A DNA stretch of 64,000 nucleotides from CAYPGJ01 sp964638515 (GCA_964638515.1 CAZWZL010000005.1:21110-85109), one strand, 5' to 3'. Counted from the stretch's first letter, positions 35,701 through 43,303 are shown. Numbers and translations: made by a program. The notes: generated from the sequence alone by a model not told the origin.

Positions 35701-36392
35701 TCGAGCACGTGATACGAGCCCTGAGCGAGGTGCGCGATGACCTGGTCGTGACCTTCGGCGGGAGCGGTGACCCGACCCTGCATCCATCATTTGGCGAGGC
35801 GGTGGAAGCAGCGAAGCGAGCCGGAGCCCGGGCCGTGCATGTGCGGACCGACCTGCTCGCCGAGGATGCTGATATCGCCGCGCTTCTGCGCACGGACGTG
35901 GTCAGTGTGGACCTTCTGGCGGACTCTAAGGAGACCTACGAGGCACTGACCGGAGTGGACGGGTTTGACCGTGTCACGGGCAACATGGAGCGTTTGATCA
36001 ACGCCCGGCGCCAAGATCCGGACGTGTGGCTGGGCGCACCGTGGGTCATGCCTCGGATGACCCGCTGCGACGCGGTGTACGAGGAACTGGAGTCGTTCTA
36101 CGACCGGTGGCTGCTGTGGCTCGGCTGCGCGACGCTCGACCCGTTGCCCGATGACTCCGCCCCCGACCGAATCGCGAGACTGCCGCTCCCTCGAGCCGCG
36201 GCGACCCGTTTTGCGCGAGACCGCATGCTCGTGCTCGCGGACGGTCGGGTGGTTGCGGATGAGCGCGACGCGGAGGACGCGAGCTCCGTCGGCAACGCGT
36301 TCGATGAGCCTCCGCTGGACGTGTGGCGCCGACTGGTGGCCGCGCGCGAAGCCGGCGGCGAGCCCGCCCGCGCGTGGACGATGTACGCGTGA
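32718..36392 (+). CDS. Maf/DUF115 glycosyltransferase fused to nucleotidyltransferase-like and cysteine-less radical-SAM/SPASM-like domains
   Basis: A 1224-residue cytosolic protein with three parts. Residues about 90-500 are a Maf (DUF115) domain, the family that transfers nonulosonic acids to flagellin; the motif VVVSAGPSLERNM is at 247-259 and GQDLGFTDGQYY at 386-397. A helical linker follows. Residues about 675-890 resemble the NeuA/SpsF nucleotidyltransferase fold (RAALALTVERIAR, LDRVIVLTDDP). Residues about 950-1215 align with radical-SAM/SPASM enzymes (GGSGDPTLHPSF, VVSVDLLADSKETYEAL, final GNAFDEPPLDVWRRL), but the place of CxxxCxxC reads LTTARLTSGRRAAW, so no iron-sulphur cluster can form. 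GTGA joins it to neuA. ATG 32718 has AGGG five bases upstream; GTG 32685 is the alternative. Confidence 0.85.
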   Translation: MTATSPQQTNNATTLAPETPGLLERNLAALSRLSPESALEIGRVSPSGEYRFLRSGDGGLTAEIQGRPVASRRNAIAEGERLAAGVDIKTAAVVVVIGFGVGHHVRAIAEKLQRTGLVVVFEPDAALLKGTLEREDCASWMTASNLIIVTDESDAAVLGTALRRHEAMLGLGVTIVEHPGSTTRIGDRSRAFLETFAQVAATARTALVTTMVQTESTVRNVLMNLDYYAGAPGIAELRECAINRPAVVVSAGPSLERNMRLLARDGVRDRCVIIAVQTALKPLLRAGIRPHYVVALDHHEISRRFYEGLRSEDVAGVTLVVEPKANPAILQTFPGPIRCAREEYLDLVLGERLFRDHGSVPPGSTVAHLAYYLARFMGCDPVALIGQDLGFTDGQYYASGAAIHEVWAGELNPFNTLESLEWQRIVRGRASLHRVTDHLGRSIYTDEQMRTYLAQFERDFRSDESKGLTIIDATEGGVRKAHTTRRTLAEFLEEHAPEDAPSLRLPPPPTAELNRDAVRSAAARVREVRRGVWRIGDLSRKASALLAQMLEHHEDQPRVNRLIGKVHALRDEAVSEATAYHLVHRFNQTGTFRRARADRAIIMSEDEPESAQQLKNIERDLQNVRWLGEAADALGELLDVTARAMEGGPKRTRDLMTESQSDPDNTDATVMKERPRVAALVSARFDHGALGGTRTLGPRPWTHGRAALALTVERIARTPGLDRVIVLTDDPVAASKCLDQTSTRVPVEIEPVALAAWEKREDAIRAGRVFAGWCWRGGPGHLSAYDEAILPRAMSDVMESRALSAALVLGGDWCAADPAIAGALIERHAEMPERFRVAFTQAAPGLAPALIDRHVMTDLARVTELDDAGAFASFGGLIGYVPIRPKVDPIAQPVCLVIDPAVRDAMARWIADGSEGESLLAHASERLGTRFSEASALELVQAAADALPEAPGHVIFELTTARLTSGRRAAWARGRAIAADPGEPIPTRQADISRIEHVIRALSEVRDDLVVTFGGSGDPTLHPSFGEAVEAAKRAGARAVHVRTDLLAEDADIAALLRTDVVSVDLLADSKETYEALTGVDGFDRVTGNMERLINARRQDPDVWLGAPWVMPRMTRCDAVYEELESFYDRWLLWLGCATLDPLPDDSAPDRIARLPLPRAAATRFARDRMLVLADGRVVADERDAEDASSVGNAFDEPPLDVWRRLVAAREAGGEPARAWTMYA

Positions 36393-37159
36393 ACGCGCCC
36401 GCCATCATCTTGGCCCGAGGGGGCAGCAAGGGCGTTCCGGGCAAGAACGTGGCCCCGGTGGCCGGGCGGCCCTGCATCGCGTGGACCATCGCTGACGCCT
36501 TGGCTTCACGCGGCGTTGCGCGAATCGTGGTTTCGACGGACGACGACGCGATCGCCCGCGCGGCCTGGAACGAGGGAGTGGAGGTGGCATGGCGGCCCGG
36601 CGATCTCGCCACCGACACCGCTCGCGTCGATGACGCGGCAAGACACGCCGTGCAATGCCTGGAAGCGGGCGAAACCGTGCGCCAGCCGGACGACCGCGGC
36701 GCGGGCGGTCTGCGGCTGAGCCCGGGTGACGCCATCGTGCTGCTCTACGGCAACGTGCCCGTGCGCCCGCCAGGGCTCATCGATCGTGCGCTGGAGATGC
36801 TCGAACGAACCGGCGCAGACTCGACGCAGTCCTACGCCCGGGTGGGCAAGCACCATCCGTGGTGGCAGGCTCGCGTGAACGAATCGACCGGAGAGGTTCG
36901 CGCATGGGAAGGTGAGACGCTCAATCACGGCGTGTTTCGCCGGCAGGACCTCCCCCCCGCGTTCGTGCCGGACGGCGGAGTGCTGGTGGTGCGCCGACGC
37001 GCACTGTTCCTGGAGATCGAGGGCGTCGAACGCGGCCCGCACGCGTTCTTCGGGAAAGACCGGCGAGGAGTCCTCACCGGCGAAGGCGAGGTCGTGGACG
37101 TGGATTCGCCCATCGATCTGGTCGTGGCCGACGCAACGTTGCGGGAGAAGCGCCGATGA
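36389..37159 (+). CDS. neuA: CMP-nonulosonic/sialic acid cytidylyltransferase
   Basis: Activates a nonulosonic acid with CTP. The 256-residue protein begins with the nucleotide loop IILARGGSKGVPGKNV and has the following TIADALASRGVARIVVSTDDD. The middle contains LLYGNVPVRPPGLIDRALEML, where the family usually has a Leu-Gln-Pro-Thr-like motif, so the substrate pocket is somewhat divergent. GTG at 36389 overlaps the previous stop as GTGA. Context with neuB and neuC supports CMP-sialic or related acid as product; legionaminic and pseudaminic versions cannot be excluded from this gene alone. Confidence 0.88.
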   Translation: MNAPAIILARGGSKGVPGKNVAPVAGRPCIAWTIADALASRGVARIVVSTDDDAIARAAWNEGVEVAWRPGDLATDTARVDDAARHAVQCLEAGETVRQPDDRGAGGLRLSPGDAIVLLYGNVPVRPPGLIDRALEMLERTGADSTQSYARVGKHHPWWQARVNESTGEVRAWEGETLNHGVFRRQDLPPAFVPDGGVLVVRRRALFLEIEGVERGPHAFFGKDRRGVLTGEGEVVDVDSPIDLVVADATLREKRR

Positions 37160-38217
37160 ACATCGGAACGCGCCGGATCGGAGCGCCGGGCTCGGTGTAC
37201 GTGATCGCGGAGCTGGGCGTGAATCACGACGGCTCCGCTGAGCGCGCACTGGAACTGGTGGACGCCGCGGCCGATGCCGGCGCCGACGCCGTGAAGACGC
37301 AGTGGTTCGAAGCCGAGCGACTGATGTCGTCCGCGTCAACGCTTGCCGCGTACCAGCGCGACGCCGGCGAGCAAAGCCCCGTGGCCATGCTGCGCCGGCT
37401 GCAGCTGTCCCGGGAAGGCATGGCGAGCGTGGCGGAGCGCGCCAGGCGTCGGGGCCTGCACGCGATCATCACGGTGTTCTCGCACGAACTGGTCCGCGAT
37501 GCGGGGTCGATCGGCTGGGACGCCTACAAGACGGCCTCGCCCGACATCGTGCATCGCCCGTTGCTCGAAGCGATCCTGGCGACCGGAAGACCGCTCATCC
37601 TCTCCACCGGGGCCGCCACGATGGAAGAGGTCGGCCGGGCGGTGCGGTGGGTGGCGACGGCTCGCGATCGGCTGGCGCTGCTGCAGTGCGTCTCGTCATA
37701 CCCAACACCCCGCGAAGACGCCGCGCTCGGGGGCATCGGCGCGCTGGCGGACGCCTTCGGGCTGCCGACGGGCTACTCGGATCACACACGCGAGTTGGAC
37801 ACCGGCGCGTTGGCGGTGGCATGCGGCGCACGTCTGCTGGAGAAGCATCTCACCTATGACCGCGCCGCCAGAGGGCCCGATCACGCGGCATCGCTCGACG
37901 CCGATGGGTTCGCCCGATATGTGAGAGGCGCTCGCGCCGCGTGCAAGGATCCTCCGATCGCAACCATCGACGACGTTCGCGTGGGCGCCAGAGAAAAGCG
38001 CGTGCGACCCTGCGAGCAGGACGTGCGCACGGTCTCGCGCCAATCGCTCGTCACGCGACGGCCTCTGAATCGCGGCGATGTGCTGCGACTCGAAGATCTC
38101 ACCGTCAAACGCCCGGGCGCCGGGCTTGGCCCGTGGCGGCTGCACGAGATTGTTGGCTCGCGTGTGGCGCGGCCTGTCGCGGCTGATGCGCCGCTGACAC
38201 CGGAGGACCTGGAATGA
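37156..38217 (+). CDS. neuB: N-acetylneuraminate (nonulosonate) synthase with SAF domain
   Basis: Condenses phosphoenolpyruvate with an N-acetyl-mannosamine-type sugar. The 353-residue protein has the TIM-barrel signature IAELGVNHDGSAERALEL, AGADAVKTQWF, LLQCVSSYPTP, GYSDHT and EKHLTYDRAARGPDH with the metal histidine. Residues about 285-353 are the SAF (antifreeze-like) domain that closes the active site of the partner subunit. ATG overlaps the neuA stop (ATGA). All catalytic blocks are present. Confidence 0.93.
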   Translation: MNIGTRRIGAPGSVYVIAELGVNHDGSAERALELVDAAADAGADAVKTQWFEAERLMSSASTLAAYQRDAGEQSPVAMLRRLQLSREGMASVAERARRRGLHAIITVFSHELVRDAGSIGWDAYKTASPDIVHRPLLEAILATGRPLILSTGAATMEEVGRAVRWVATARDRLALLQCVSSYPTPREDAALGGIGALADAFGLPTGYSDHTRELDTGALAVACGARLLEKHLTYDRAARGPDHAASLDADGFARYVRGARAACKDPPIATIDDVRVGAREKRVRPCEQDVRTVSRQSLVTRRPLNRGDVLRLEDLTVKRPGAGLGPWRLHEIVGSRVARPVAADAPLTPEDLE

Positions 38218-39368
38218 CCGGACGTCGTGCCCGCATCGCCGTCGCCACGGGCTCGCGCGCCGAGTTCGGCCTGCTCGCGCCCGTGATGCGCGCGATCCGG
38301 GCGCACCCGCGGCTGGAGTTGCTCACAATCGTGTCGGGCTCGCACCTGGTGGGCGGCGCTGAGACCTGGCGCGAAGTCGAAGAGGCGTTCGGGATCGACG
38401 CCCGCGTCGAGATGCAGCGCGAACGGCTCACCGGACGCCTTGAAGACGCGCGCGCGCTCGGCCGGGGAATCGAGGGCATGGCCGGCGCCATCGAATCCCT
38501 TGCTCCCGATTGGATGGTCGTGCTGGGTGACCGCATCGAAGCGCTCGCCGGCGCCGTGGCCGCGAGTGTGGCGGGGCTCCCCGTGGCCCACCTTCACGGC
38601 GGAGACCGCGCCGAAGGCGTCGCGGACGAAGCCATGCGTCACGCCATCACCAAGCTGTCTCACTTGCATCTCGCGGCCACGCCCGCATCCGCCGAGCGGA
38701 TCATTCGAATGGGCGAGCTTCCCTCGCAGGTGCACGTCATCGGCTCGCCCGCGATGGACGGCCTGCACGACATCGCGGCGATGGACGACGAGGCCTTCTC
38801 GCGCTTGGGAAGCCCGCGGGTCGTGTTCCTGATGCACCCGATCGGGCGCGCCCCGAGCGAGGAGCGCATCGCCGCCACCACGGCGCTGCACGCCGCGCGG
38901 CGCCGAACGGTCATCGCGATGGCGCCGAATCTCGACCCCGGTCGAGAGGGCATCATGGAGGCCCTGCACGACCTCGGCGCCCCCACGCTCAGCCACCTTC
39001 GACGCGACCAGTGGATCAGCCTCCTCAAGCGCGTGGCTCAGGAAGGAGGCGTGCTGATGGGCAATTCCTCTTCCGGGCTCATCGAGGCCTCGGCGCTTCG
39101 CCCGCTGCCTTTAGCCGCGCTGGATATCGGACCTCGTCAGAACGGCCGGGAGGCGCCCGACAGCGTGGTGCACGTAGACGAGACTTCCGAGGCCATCCGG
39201 GCCGGCCTGGATCGGACGGAAGGCCTCTCAGCCGCTTGGCGGGCGGGCCAGGAGCCCCCCGAGCACCCCTATGGGGATGGGAGGGCGGGCGAGAAAGCCG
39301 CGGAAGCGATTGCAGCCATTCCGCTGGAGGCTGCTCGAACGCTCGTCCGAAAGCGAAACGCCTATTAG
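38214..39368 (+). CDS. neuC: hydrolysing UDP-N-acetylglucosamine 2-epimerase
   Basis: Converts UDP-GlcNAc to free N-acetylmannosamine and UDP, the entry step to sialic acid. The 384-residue protein shows TGSRAEFGLLAPVM near the N-terminus, MVVLGDRIEALAGA, PVAHLHGGDRAEGVADE and MRHAITKLSHLHLAAT, and the GNSSSGLIEA donor site. ATG overlaps the neuB stop. The related enzyme LegG uses GDP-linked bacillosamine-type sugars, but no 4,6-dehydratase or aminotransferase is nearby, so the simple sialic route is the more economical reading. Confidence 0.9.
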   Translation: MTGRRARIAVATGSRAEFGLLAPVMRAIRAHPRLELLTIVSGSHLVGGAETWREVEEAFGIDARVEMQRERLTGRLEDARALGRGIEGMAGAIESLAPDWMVVLGDRIEALAGAVAASVAGLPVAHLHGGDRAEGVADEAMRHAITKLSHLHLAATPASAERIIRMGELPSQVHVIGSPAMDGLHDIAAMDDEAFSRLGSPRVVFLMHPIGRAPSEERIAATTALHAARRRTVIAMAPNLDPGREGIMEALHDLGAPTLSHLRRDQWISLLKRVAQEGGVLMGNSSSGLIEASALRPLPLAALDIGPRQNGREAPDSVVHVDETSEAIRAGLDRTEGLSAAWRAGQEPPEHPYGDGRAGEKAAEAIAAIPLEAARTLVRKRNAY

Positions 39369-39506
39369 GGGCGAGAAGGACGGGGAATCGAGCCCGGGGC
39401 CCGACGCGCACCAAAGTCACGGGCGTGAACCGTCGATCTCCAATGGGGACGGACGACGTGCGATCGCGCGCGGTCCGAACCCCCGAACTCGGAGGAAGTG
39501 ACCCCC

Positions 39507-40391
39507 ATGGGCGTTGCATCAACAGACACGAACACGGTGGTTGCCACGGCGGTGCAGGAAATCAATCACATCGCCACCCTGCCCGAGATCACCCTCCGCA
39601 TCATCGAACTTGTCGAATCGCCGTCCTCCACGGCTCAGGACCTGCAGACGGTCATTCGAAGCGACCCCGCCCTCTGCAGCCGCGTGCTCAAGGTGGTGAA
39701 TTCCGCGTTCTATGGGCTGCCCGGGCAGATCGCCTCCATCGAGCGCGCGATCGTGCTGCTCGGCCTCAATGCCGTCAAGAACATCGCGGTAGCCGCGTCC
39801 CTCGTGAAGCTCTTCCGCGGGGGTGAACTCTCCCCCCACTTCTCCGCCCGCGAGCTTTGGACACATTCCATCGCCACGGCCACGGCCGCGAAGACTCTCG
39901 CCGACGACCTCAAGATCGGCATGGCCGACGAAGCATTTCTCGGCGGACTGATTCACGATCTCGGCGTGATGGTCGAGCTCCAGTACGATCGGCAGAAGCT
40001 GATCAAGGTGCTGGACATGCTCAACATCGACTCCCAGCACATCCCCCATGCCAACATGCGAGCGATCGAAACAGAGATCTTCGGCGCCACGCACGAGCAG
40101 TTCGGCGCCGGCCTGAGCCAGCGGTGGAAGTTCCCGCCCGCGCTCGTCAACGTCACCGGTCATCACCACGAGCCCCTGCGCCTCCCCGAGGAGTCCCGCA
40201 CGCTTGCGTGCCTGATCTACGTAGCCGATCGAATCTCGGCCATGGCGGGACAAGGCTTCCGGCTCGACCTCGACAACCTCACCGCCGACTCAAACGTGCT
40301 GTCCCACCTCGGCATCGAGACGTCCAAGCTCGATGAGATGGCGGCCAACCTGCCCGAGCAGATGCAGGAAGTGAAGCGCCTGCTGTCTTGA
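39507..40391 (+). CDS. HDOD-domain signalling protein
   Basis: A 294-residue cytosolic protein made of one HDOD domain (about 20-230). LPEITLRIIELVESPSS and SDPALCSRVLKVVNSAFYG are the family start. LWTHSIATATAA, LGGLIHDLGVMVEL and TGHHHEPL resemble the HD metal sites, which many HDOD proteins lack, so phosphohydrolase activity is possible but unproven. These proteins commonly act in motility or cyclic-nucleotide signalling. ATG 39507 was chosen over GTG 39498 because GGAGGA lies ten bases upstream of the ATG and one base before the GTG. It follows the neu genes by 138 bases that hold no gene. Confidence 0.9.
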   Translation: MGVASTDTNTVVATAVQEINHIATLPEITLRIIELVESPSSTAQDLQTVIRSDPALCSRVLKVVNSAFYGLPGQIASIERAIVLLGLNAVKNIAVAASLVKLFRGGELSPHFSARELWTHSIATATAAKTLADDLKIGMADEAFLGGLIHDLGVMVELQYDRQKLIKVLDMLNIDSQHIPHANMRAIETEIFGATHEQFGAGLSQRWKFPPALVNVTGHHHEPLRLPEESRTLACLIYVADRISAMAGQGFRLDLDNLTADSNVLSHLGIETSKLDEMAANLPEQMQEVKRLLS

Positions 40392-40519
40392 ACAACGCCC
40401 GATTCGCGCGATCGCACGGAGGCGGCGCCCAATCGAGGGAATGCGTAAGCGGCGAAGGGCGCAGGGATGCGGAACCCGACGCCGCTTTGCTCTGCGCCGA
40501 CCCATCCGGGCCCGCAACC

Positions 40520-40525
40520 TAGGAT
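40520..40525 (+). promoter_or_regulatory. TAGGAT -10-like element
   Basis: TAGGAT ends eight bases before ATG 40534, which opens a ten-codon frame. It matches the leaderless pattern seen at other unit-leading genes in the window. Confidence 0.35.
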
Positions 40526-40533
40526 ACGGGCGC

Positions 40534-40566
40534 ATGCCCAACACTTGCACGAGCCACAACCCGTGA
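40534..40566 (+). CDS. possible ten-codon leader peptide
   Basis: ATG 40534 opens the frame MPNTCTSHNP and its TGA overlaps the GTG start of the next gene as GTGA. This would couple translation of the zinc-ribbon protein to the upstream frame. The frame is very short and could be chance; the TAGGAT element and the exact overlap are the only support. Confidence 0.3.
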   Translation: MPNTCTSHNP

Positions 40567-41042
40567 TCCTCTTCGTGATCTACGCCGGCGCCGTTTGGAT
40601 GCTCTGCTTTGCGCAACGCCGACGCCCGCTGGGCGTCTTGGCGGGTCTGGTTGCCGCGGCTCCGATCGCCATGGCCGGCCTTTGGCTCAATCGGGGCCAC
40701 GACACGCTGACCGTCTGGTCCATCGGCGTGTTCGCCTTCGCCGGGCTCGTTGGGCTGATCGCTCTGTTCCTGGCGGCGCAACCCCGACGTCCCTCCTCGG
40801 CCTGCGACGCCTGCGGTTACGACCTGCACGGGATCGCGTCGCATTATTGCCCGGAGTGCGGGGACGGCGCCGCGCCAAGCCAAGCCCTTCCGGCCGCGCC
40901 CGTCGCGCTCGGCGCGCTTCAGATCGAGGCCCTGCGCGCTCGGCGCGCTCGCGCCAGATGGTCCGCGACCGACAGCCCAAGCACGAGCGCCGCGCCCACG
41001 CCCGCGGCCAGCGCGGCCGATGTCCACGCCCGAGCCTCGTGA
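40563..41042 (+). CDS. membrane protein with CPECG zinc ribbon
   Basis: A 159-residue protein with three hydrophobic segments (about 1-15, 20-38, 47-64) followed by a zinc ribbon, CDACGYDLHGIASHYCPECG. This ribbon with CxxCGYDL...CPECG is a recurrent planctomycete feature attached to membrane proteins; its role is not known. The last 124 bases overlap the end of the convergent DUF368 gene, so the Ala/Arg-rich tail (about residue 118 on) may not be under selection. No ATG fits; GTG at 40563 precedes the first hydrophobic segment directly. Confidence 0.6.
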   Translation: MILFVIYAGAVWMLCFAQRRRPLGVLAGLVAAAPIAMAGLWLNRGHDTLTVWSIGVFAFAGLVGLIALFLAAQPRRPSSACDACGYDLHGIASHYCPECGDGAAPSQALPAAPVALGALQIEALRARRARARWSATDSPSTSAAPTPAASAADVHARAS

Positions 41043-42178
41043 TCCATGACCGACGCCGCGCTCCACACCTCCCCACCCGGCTGACGCAACGCGCCGATCA
41101 TGAACCCCGCCAATCCCGCCATCGTCGCGTCGTGTGCGCGCCGGAACAACCACCACACGACTCGGCTGAACGTCGCCATCCCCACGACGACCCCACAGCC
41201 GAACGCCCCGAGGAACACAACATCCGCCCACCACACCCGACCGACGCTCAGCGGTGCGCCCCCCCGCCCCACGAACGACGCGAACGTGTCGAGCACGCCG
41301 CTGATCGCCCCGAGCACCGCCTGATACTGCCCGAGAAACAGCAGCAGGAACGAGCCGCTGATCCCCGGCAGCATCATGGCCGAGATCGCGATCATCCCGC
41401 AACAGAAGATCCAAAGAAGCGAGGCTCGTTCGCGATCGATCAGCACGGCGCCCTCGTGGGCCGCAAGCCACGCACGAGCCTCATCCGCAGACGCCAGGAC
41501 GGTCACCCGCTCGGGATTCCCGATCCTTCCCGATAACACCCCGTGTGTGTCGATCACCGCCAGCTCGCTCGATGGCGGAGCCGCGCGAGCCGCGGCCGAC
41601 AACTCATCAGCGGCTCGAATCTCCGACACCAGCAACGCGGCGTTCGTCGAATGACCCGCGCTGATCACCCGCATCCGCGCATCCCCCGACTGAAGCCCGA
41701 CCACCCAGAACGCGAGCACGCCCGTCACGACAGCGGGAACGACGTGTGACAGCCGGCGCGACTTCATCGCGGCAAACGGCGCCCAGCACGAGGCGAGAAT
41801 CAGCCCGAAAAAGAACGCATACGTCTCACCGGGCCGAGTCTCCATCAGCCGCGTGATCGTCCGAGCCATCAACGCCACGGCCAGCAGGATCCCGACGAGC
41901 ATGGGAACAAGCGTCGACCAGTGCATTCGGAGCGCCGCGCTGACACTCTGCCGCACGCGCCCGCGAAGCAACAGAAAAGCGAACGCCGGCGAGAGCGACC
42001 GGAGCGCCGCGATGAACCGCTCGTACACCCCGGTGATGAACGCGATCGTGCCCCCCGACACGCCCGGCACCACGTCCGCGCACCCCATGGCGAACCCGCG
42101 CGCCACGAGCCCGGCAGACTCACCCGCCCTCCACGGAGGAGGCGGCGAGGGCGCATCACGTGTCGGCGTCGGTTCCAT
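40919..42178 (-). CDS. DUF368 polyprenyl-phosphate transporter with a large loop insertion
   Basis: Integral membrane protein of 419 residues in the DUF368 family, recently linked to recycling of undecaprenyl phosphate across the inner membrane. The two family repeats are visible: VVPGVSGGTIAFITGVYERF (37-56) and LPGISGSFLLLFLGQY (270-285). Between helices, residues about 162-252 form a soluble insertion of some 90 residues (VIDTHGVLSGRIG, VTVLASADEARAWLA) that typical members lack. ATG 42178 was chosen over GTG 42214; TATCCT ends nine bases before it with no ribosome site. Lipid-carrier supply would serve wall and surface-glycan synthesis. Confidence 0.88.
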   Translation of the reverse strand: MEPTPTRDAPSPPPPWRAGESAGLVARGFAMGCADVVPGVSGGTIAFITGVYERFIAALRSLSPAFAFLLLRGRVRQSVSAALRMHWSTLVPMLVGILLAVALMARTITRLMETRPGETYAFFFGLILASCWAPFAAMKSRRLSHVVPAVVTGVLAFWVVGLQSGDARMRVISAGHSTNAALLVSEIRAADELSAAARAAPPSSELAVIDTHGVLSGRIGNPERVTVLASADEARAWLAAHEGAVLIDRERASLLWIFCCGMIAISAMMLPGISGSFLLLFLGQYQAVLGAISGVLDTFASFVGRGGAPLSVGRVWWADVVFLGAFGCGVVVGMATFSRVVWWLFRRAHDATMAGLAGFMIGALRQPGGEVWSAASVMDHEARAWTSAALAAGVGAALVLGLSVADHLARARRARRASI

Positions 42179-42237
42179 AAGGGGCGGAGGATACCCAGCG
42201 CGGCCGGGGCGCACCGTTCGGATACGCTGGCACGCCC
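42179..42237. promoter_or_regulatory. back-to-back promoters between DUF368 and galE
   Basis: The 59-base gap carries TATCCT on the minus strand (42193-42188, nine bases before the DUF368 ATG) and TACGCT on the plus strand (42223-42228, nine bases before the galE ATG). The hexamers are 29 bases apart. Neither gene has a Shine-Dalgarno sequence. Confidence 0.45.
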
Positions 42238-43290
42238 ATGAACGTGCTCGTCACCGGAGGCGCCGGGTATATCGGCTCGCACGCCACGAAGCGTTTGCTG
42301 AGAGAGGGACACCGCGTCGTCATCCTCGATGATCTGCTCCCCGGGAGAGGGCAACTCGGAGCCGTTCGCGAGCTCCAGACAATGCCTGGGGTGGGTGACC
42401 GCCTGGCGTTCGTGCGAGGGGATATCGGTGATTCCGCCACGGTGCGCCGGGCGCTGCGGGACGGCGCGTGCGAGGGCGTGCTTCACTTCGCCGCGTTCGC
42501 CTACGTCCGTGAGTCCGTCGACCAGCCGCTCGCCTACTACACCAACAACACCGCCAAGACGTTGCTGCTGCTCGACGCGTGCGCTCAGGAGAACGTCACG
42601 CGATTCGTGTTCTCATCCACCTGTGCCACGTACGGGCAACCCCCGGAAGACCGCATTCCCGTGCGCGAGAACTGCCCCCAGGCCCCCATCACTCCCTACG
42701 GGTGGTCCAAACTCTTCGTCGAACAGGCTCTGTTTGACGCCACCAGCGCCTTCGCGCGAACCGGTCGACCGTTTTCCGCTTGCGCGCTGCGGTATTTCAA
42801 CGTGGCGGGGGCCGACCGCGATGGCCTGCTCGGCGAAGACCATCGCCCCGAGACGCACATCATCCCCACGTTGCTCAGGGCCGCGATGCTGTCGTCGGGC
42901 CCGGTTCGAATCCACACATCTCCTGAAGGCTCCACACCTGACGGCACGTGCGTCCGTGATTACATCCATGTGGATGACCTCGTCGATGCGCACCTCCGTG
43001 CGCTCATGGCGCTCCACCCCGAGCGTCACGACGCCTGGGCCTACAACCTCGGCACGAGCGCTCCGGCCAGCACGTTCGAGATTCTCCGAGCCTGCGAACG
43101 CGTCACCGGCCGCGCCATCCCCATCGAGCTCGTCCCCGCGCATCCCGGAGACGCCGCCCGCCTGTTTGCCGACGCCGGCGCCATCCAACGTGACCTCGGC
43201 TGGCGCCCGAACGTCACATCCATCGACGACATGATCGCCTCGGCCTGGGCGTGGATGCAGCGCCACCCCCACGGCTATCCCGACGCCTGA
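42238..43290 (+). CDS. galE: UDP-glucose 4-epimerase
   Basis: Interconverts UDP-glucose and UDP-galactose (or the N-acetyl forms). The 350-residue short-chain dehydrogenase fold shows VTGGAGYIGSH at the N-terminus, the FSSTCATYG serine region, the catalytic YGWSK (YxxxK), LRYFNVAGAD and VRDYIHVDDLVDAH. All active-site residues are present. It stands divergent from the DUF368 gene. A role in surface-sugar supply is likely; substrate width cannot be read from sequence. Confidence 0.95.
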   Translation: MNVLVTGGAGYIGSHATKRLLREGHRVVILDDLLPGRGQLGAVRELQTMPGVGDRLAFVRGDIGDSATVRRALRDGACEGVLHFAAFAYVRESVDQPLAYYTNNTAKTLLLLDACAQENVTRFVFSSTCATYGQPPEDRIPVRENCPQAPITPYGWSKLFVEQALFDATSAFARTGRPFSACALRYFNVAGADRDGLLGEDHRPETHIIPTLLRAAMLSSGPVRIHTSPEGSTPDGTCVRDYIHVDDLVDAHLRALMALHPERHDAWAYNLGTSAPASTFEILRACERVTGRAIPIELVPAHPGDAARLFADAGAIQRDLGWRPNVTSIDDMIASAWAWMQRHPHGYPDA

Positions 43291-43303
43291 CCATTGGAGC
43301 CGG

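Noticed and set aside
32856..35783. A 975-codon open frame on the strand opposite the Maf fusion gene
   Set aside because: It is a by-product of GC-rich codon use. The plus-strand frame shows recognisable Maf and SPASM motifs and is coupled to neuA, while the opposite frame shows no family signal.
32718..36392. Reading the DUF115 protein as an archaeal-type pterin pyrophosphokinase (MptE)
   Set aside because: The length, the extra domains and the coupling to neuABC fit the flagellar Maf branch of DUF115 instead.
42903..42913. GGTTCGAATCC, which looks like a tRNA T-arm
   Set aside because: It lies inside the conserved galE coding sequence, and no acceptor stem or anticodon arm fits around it.
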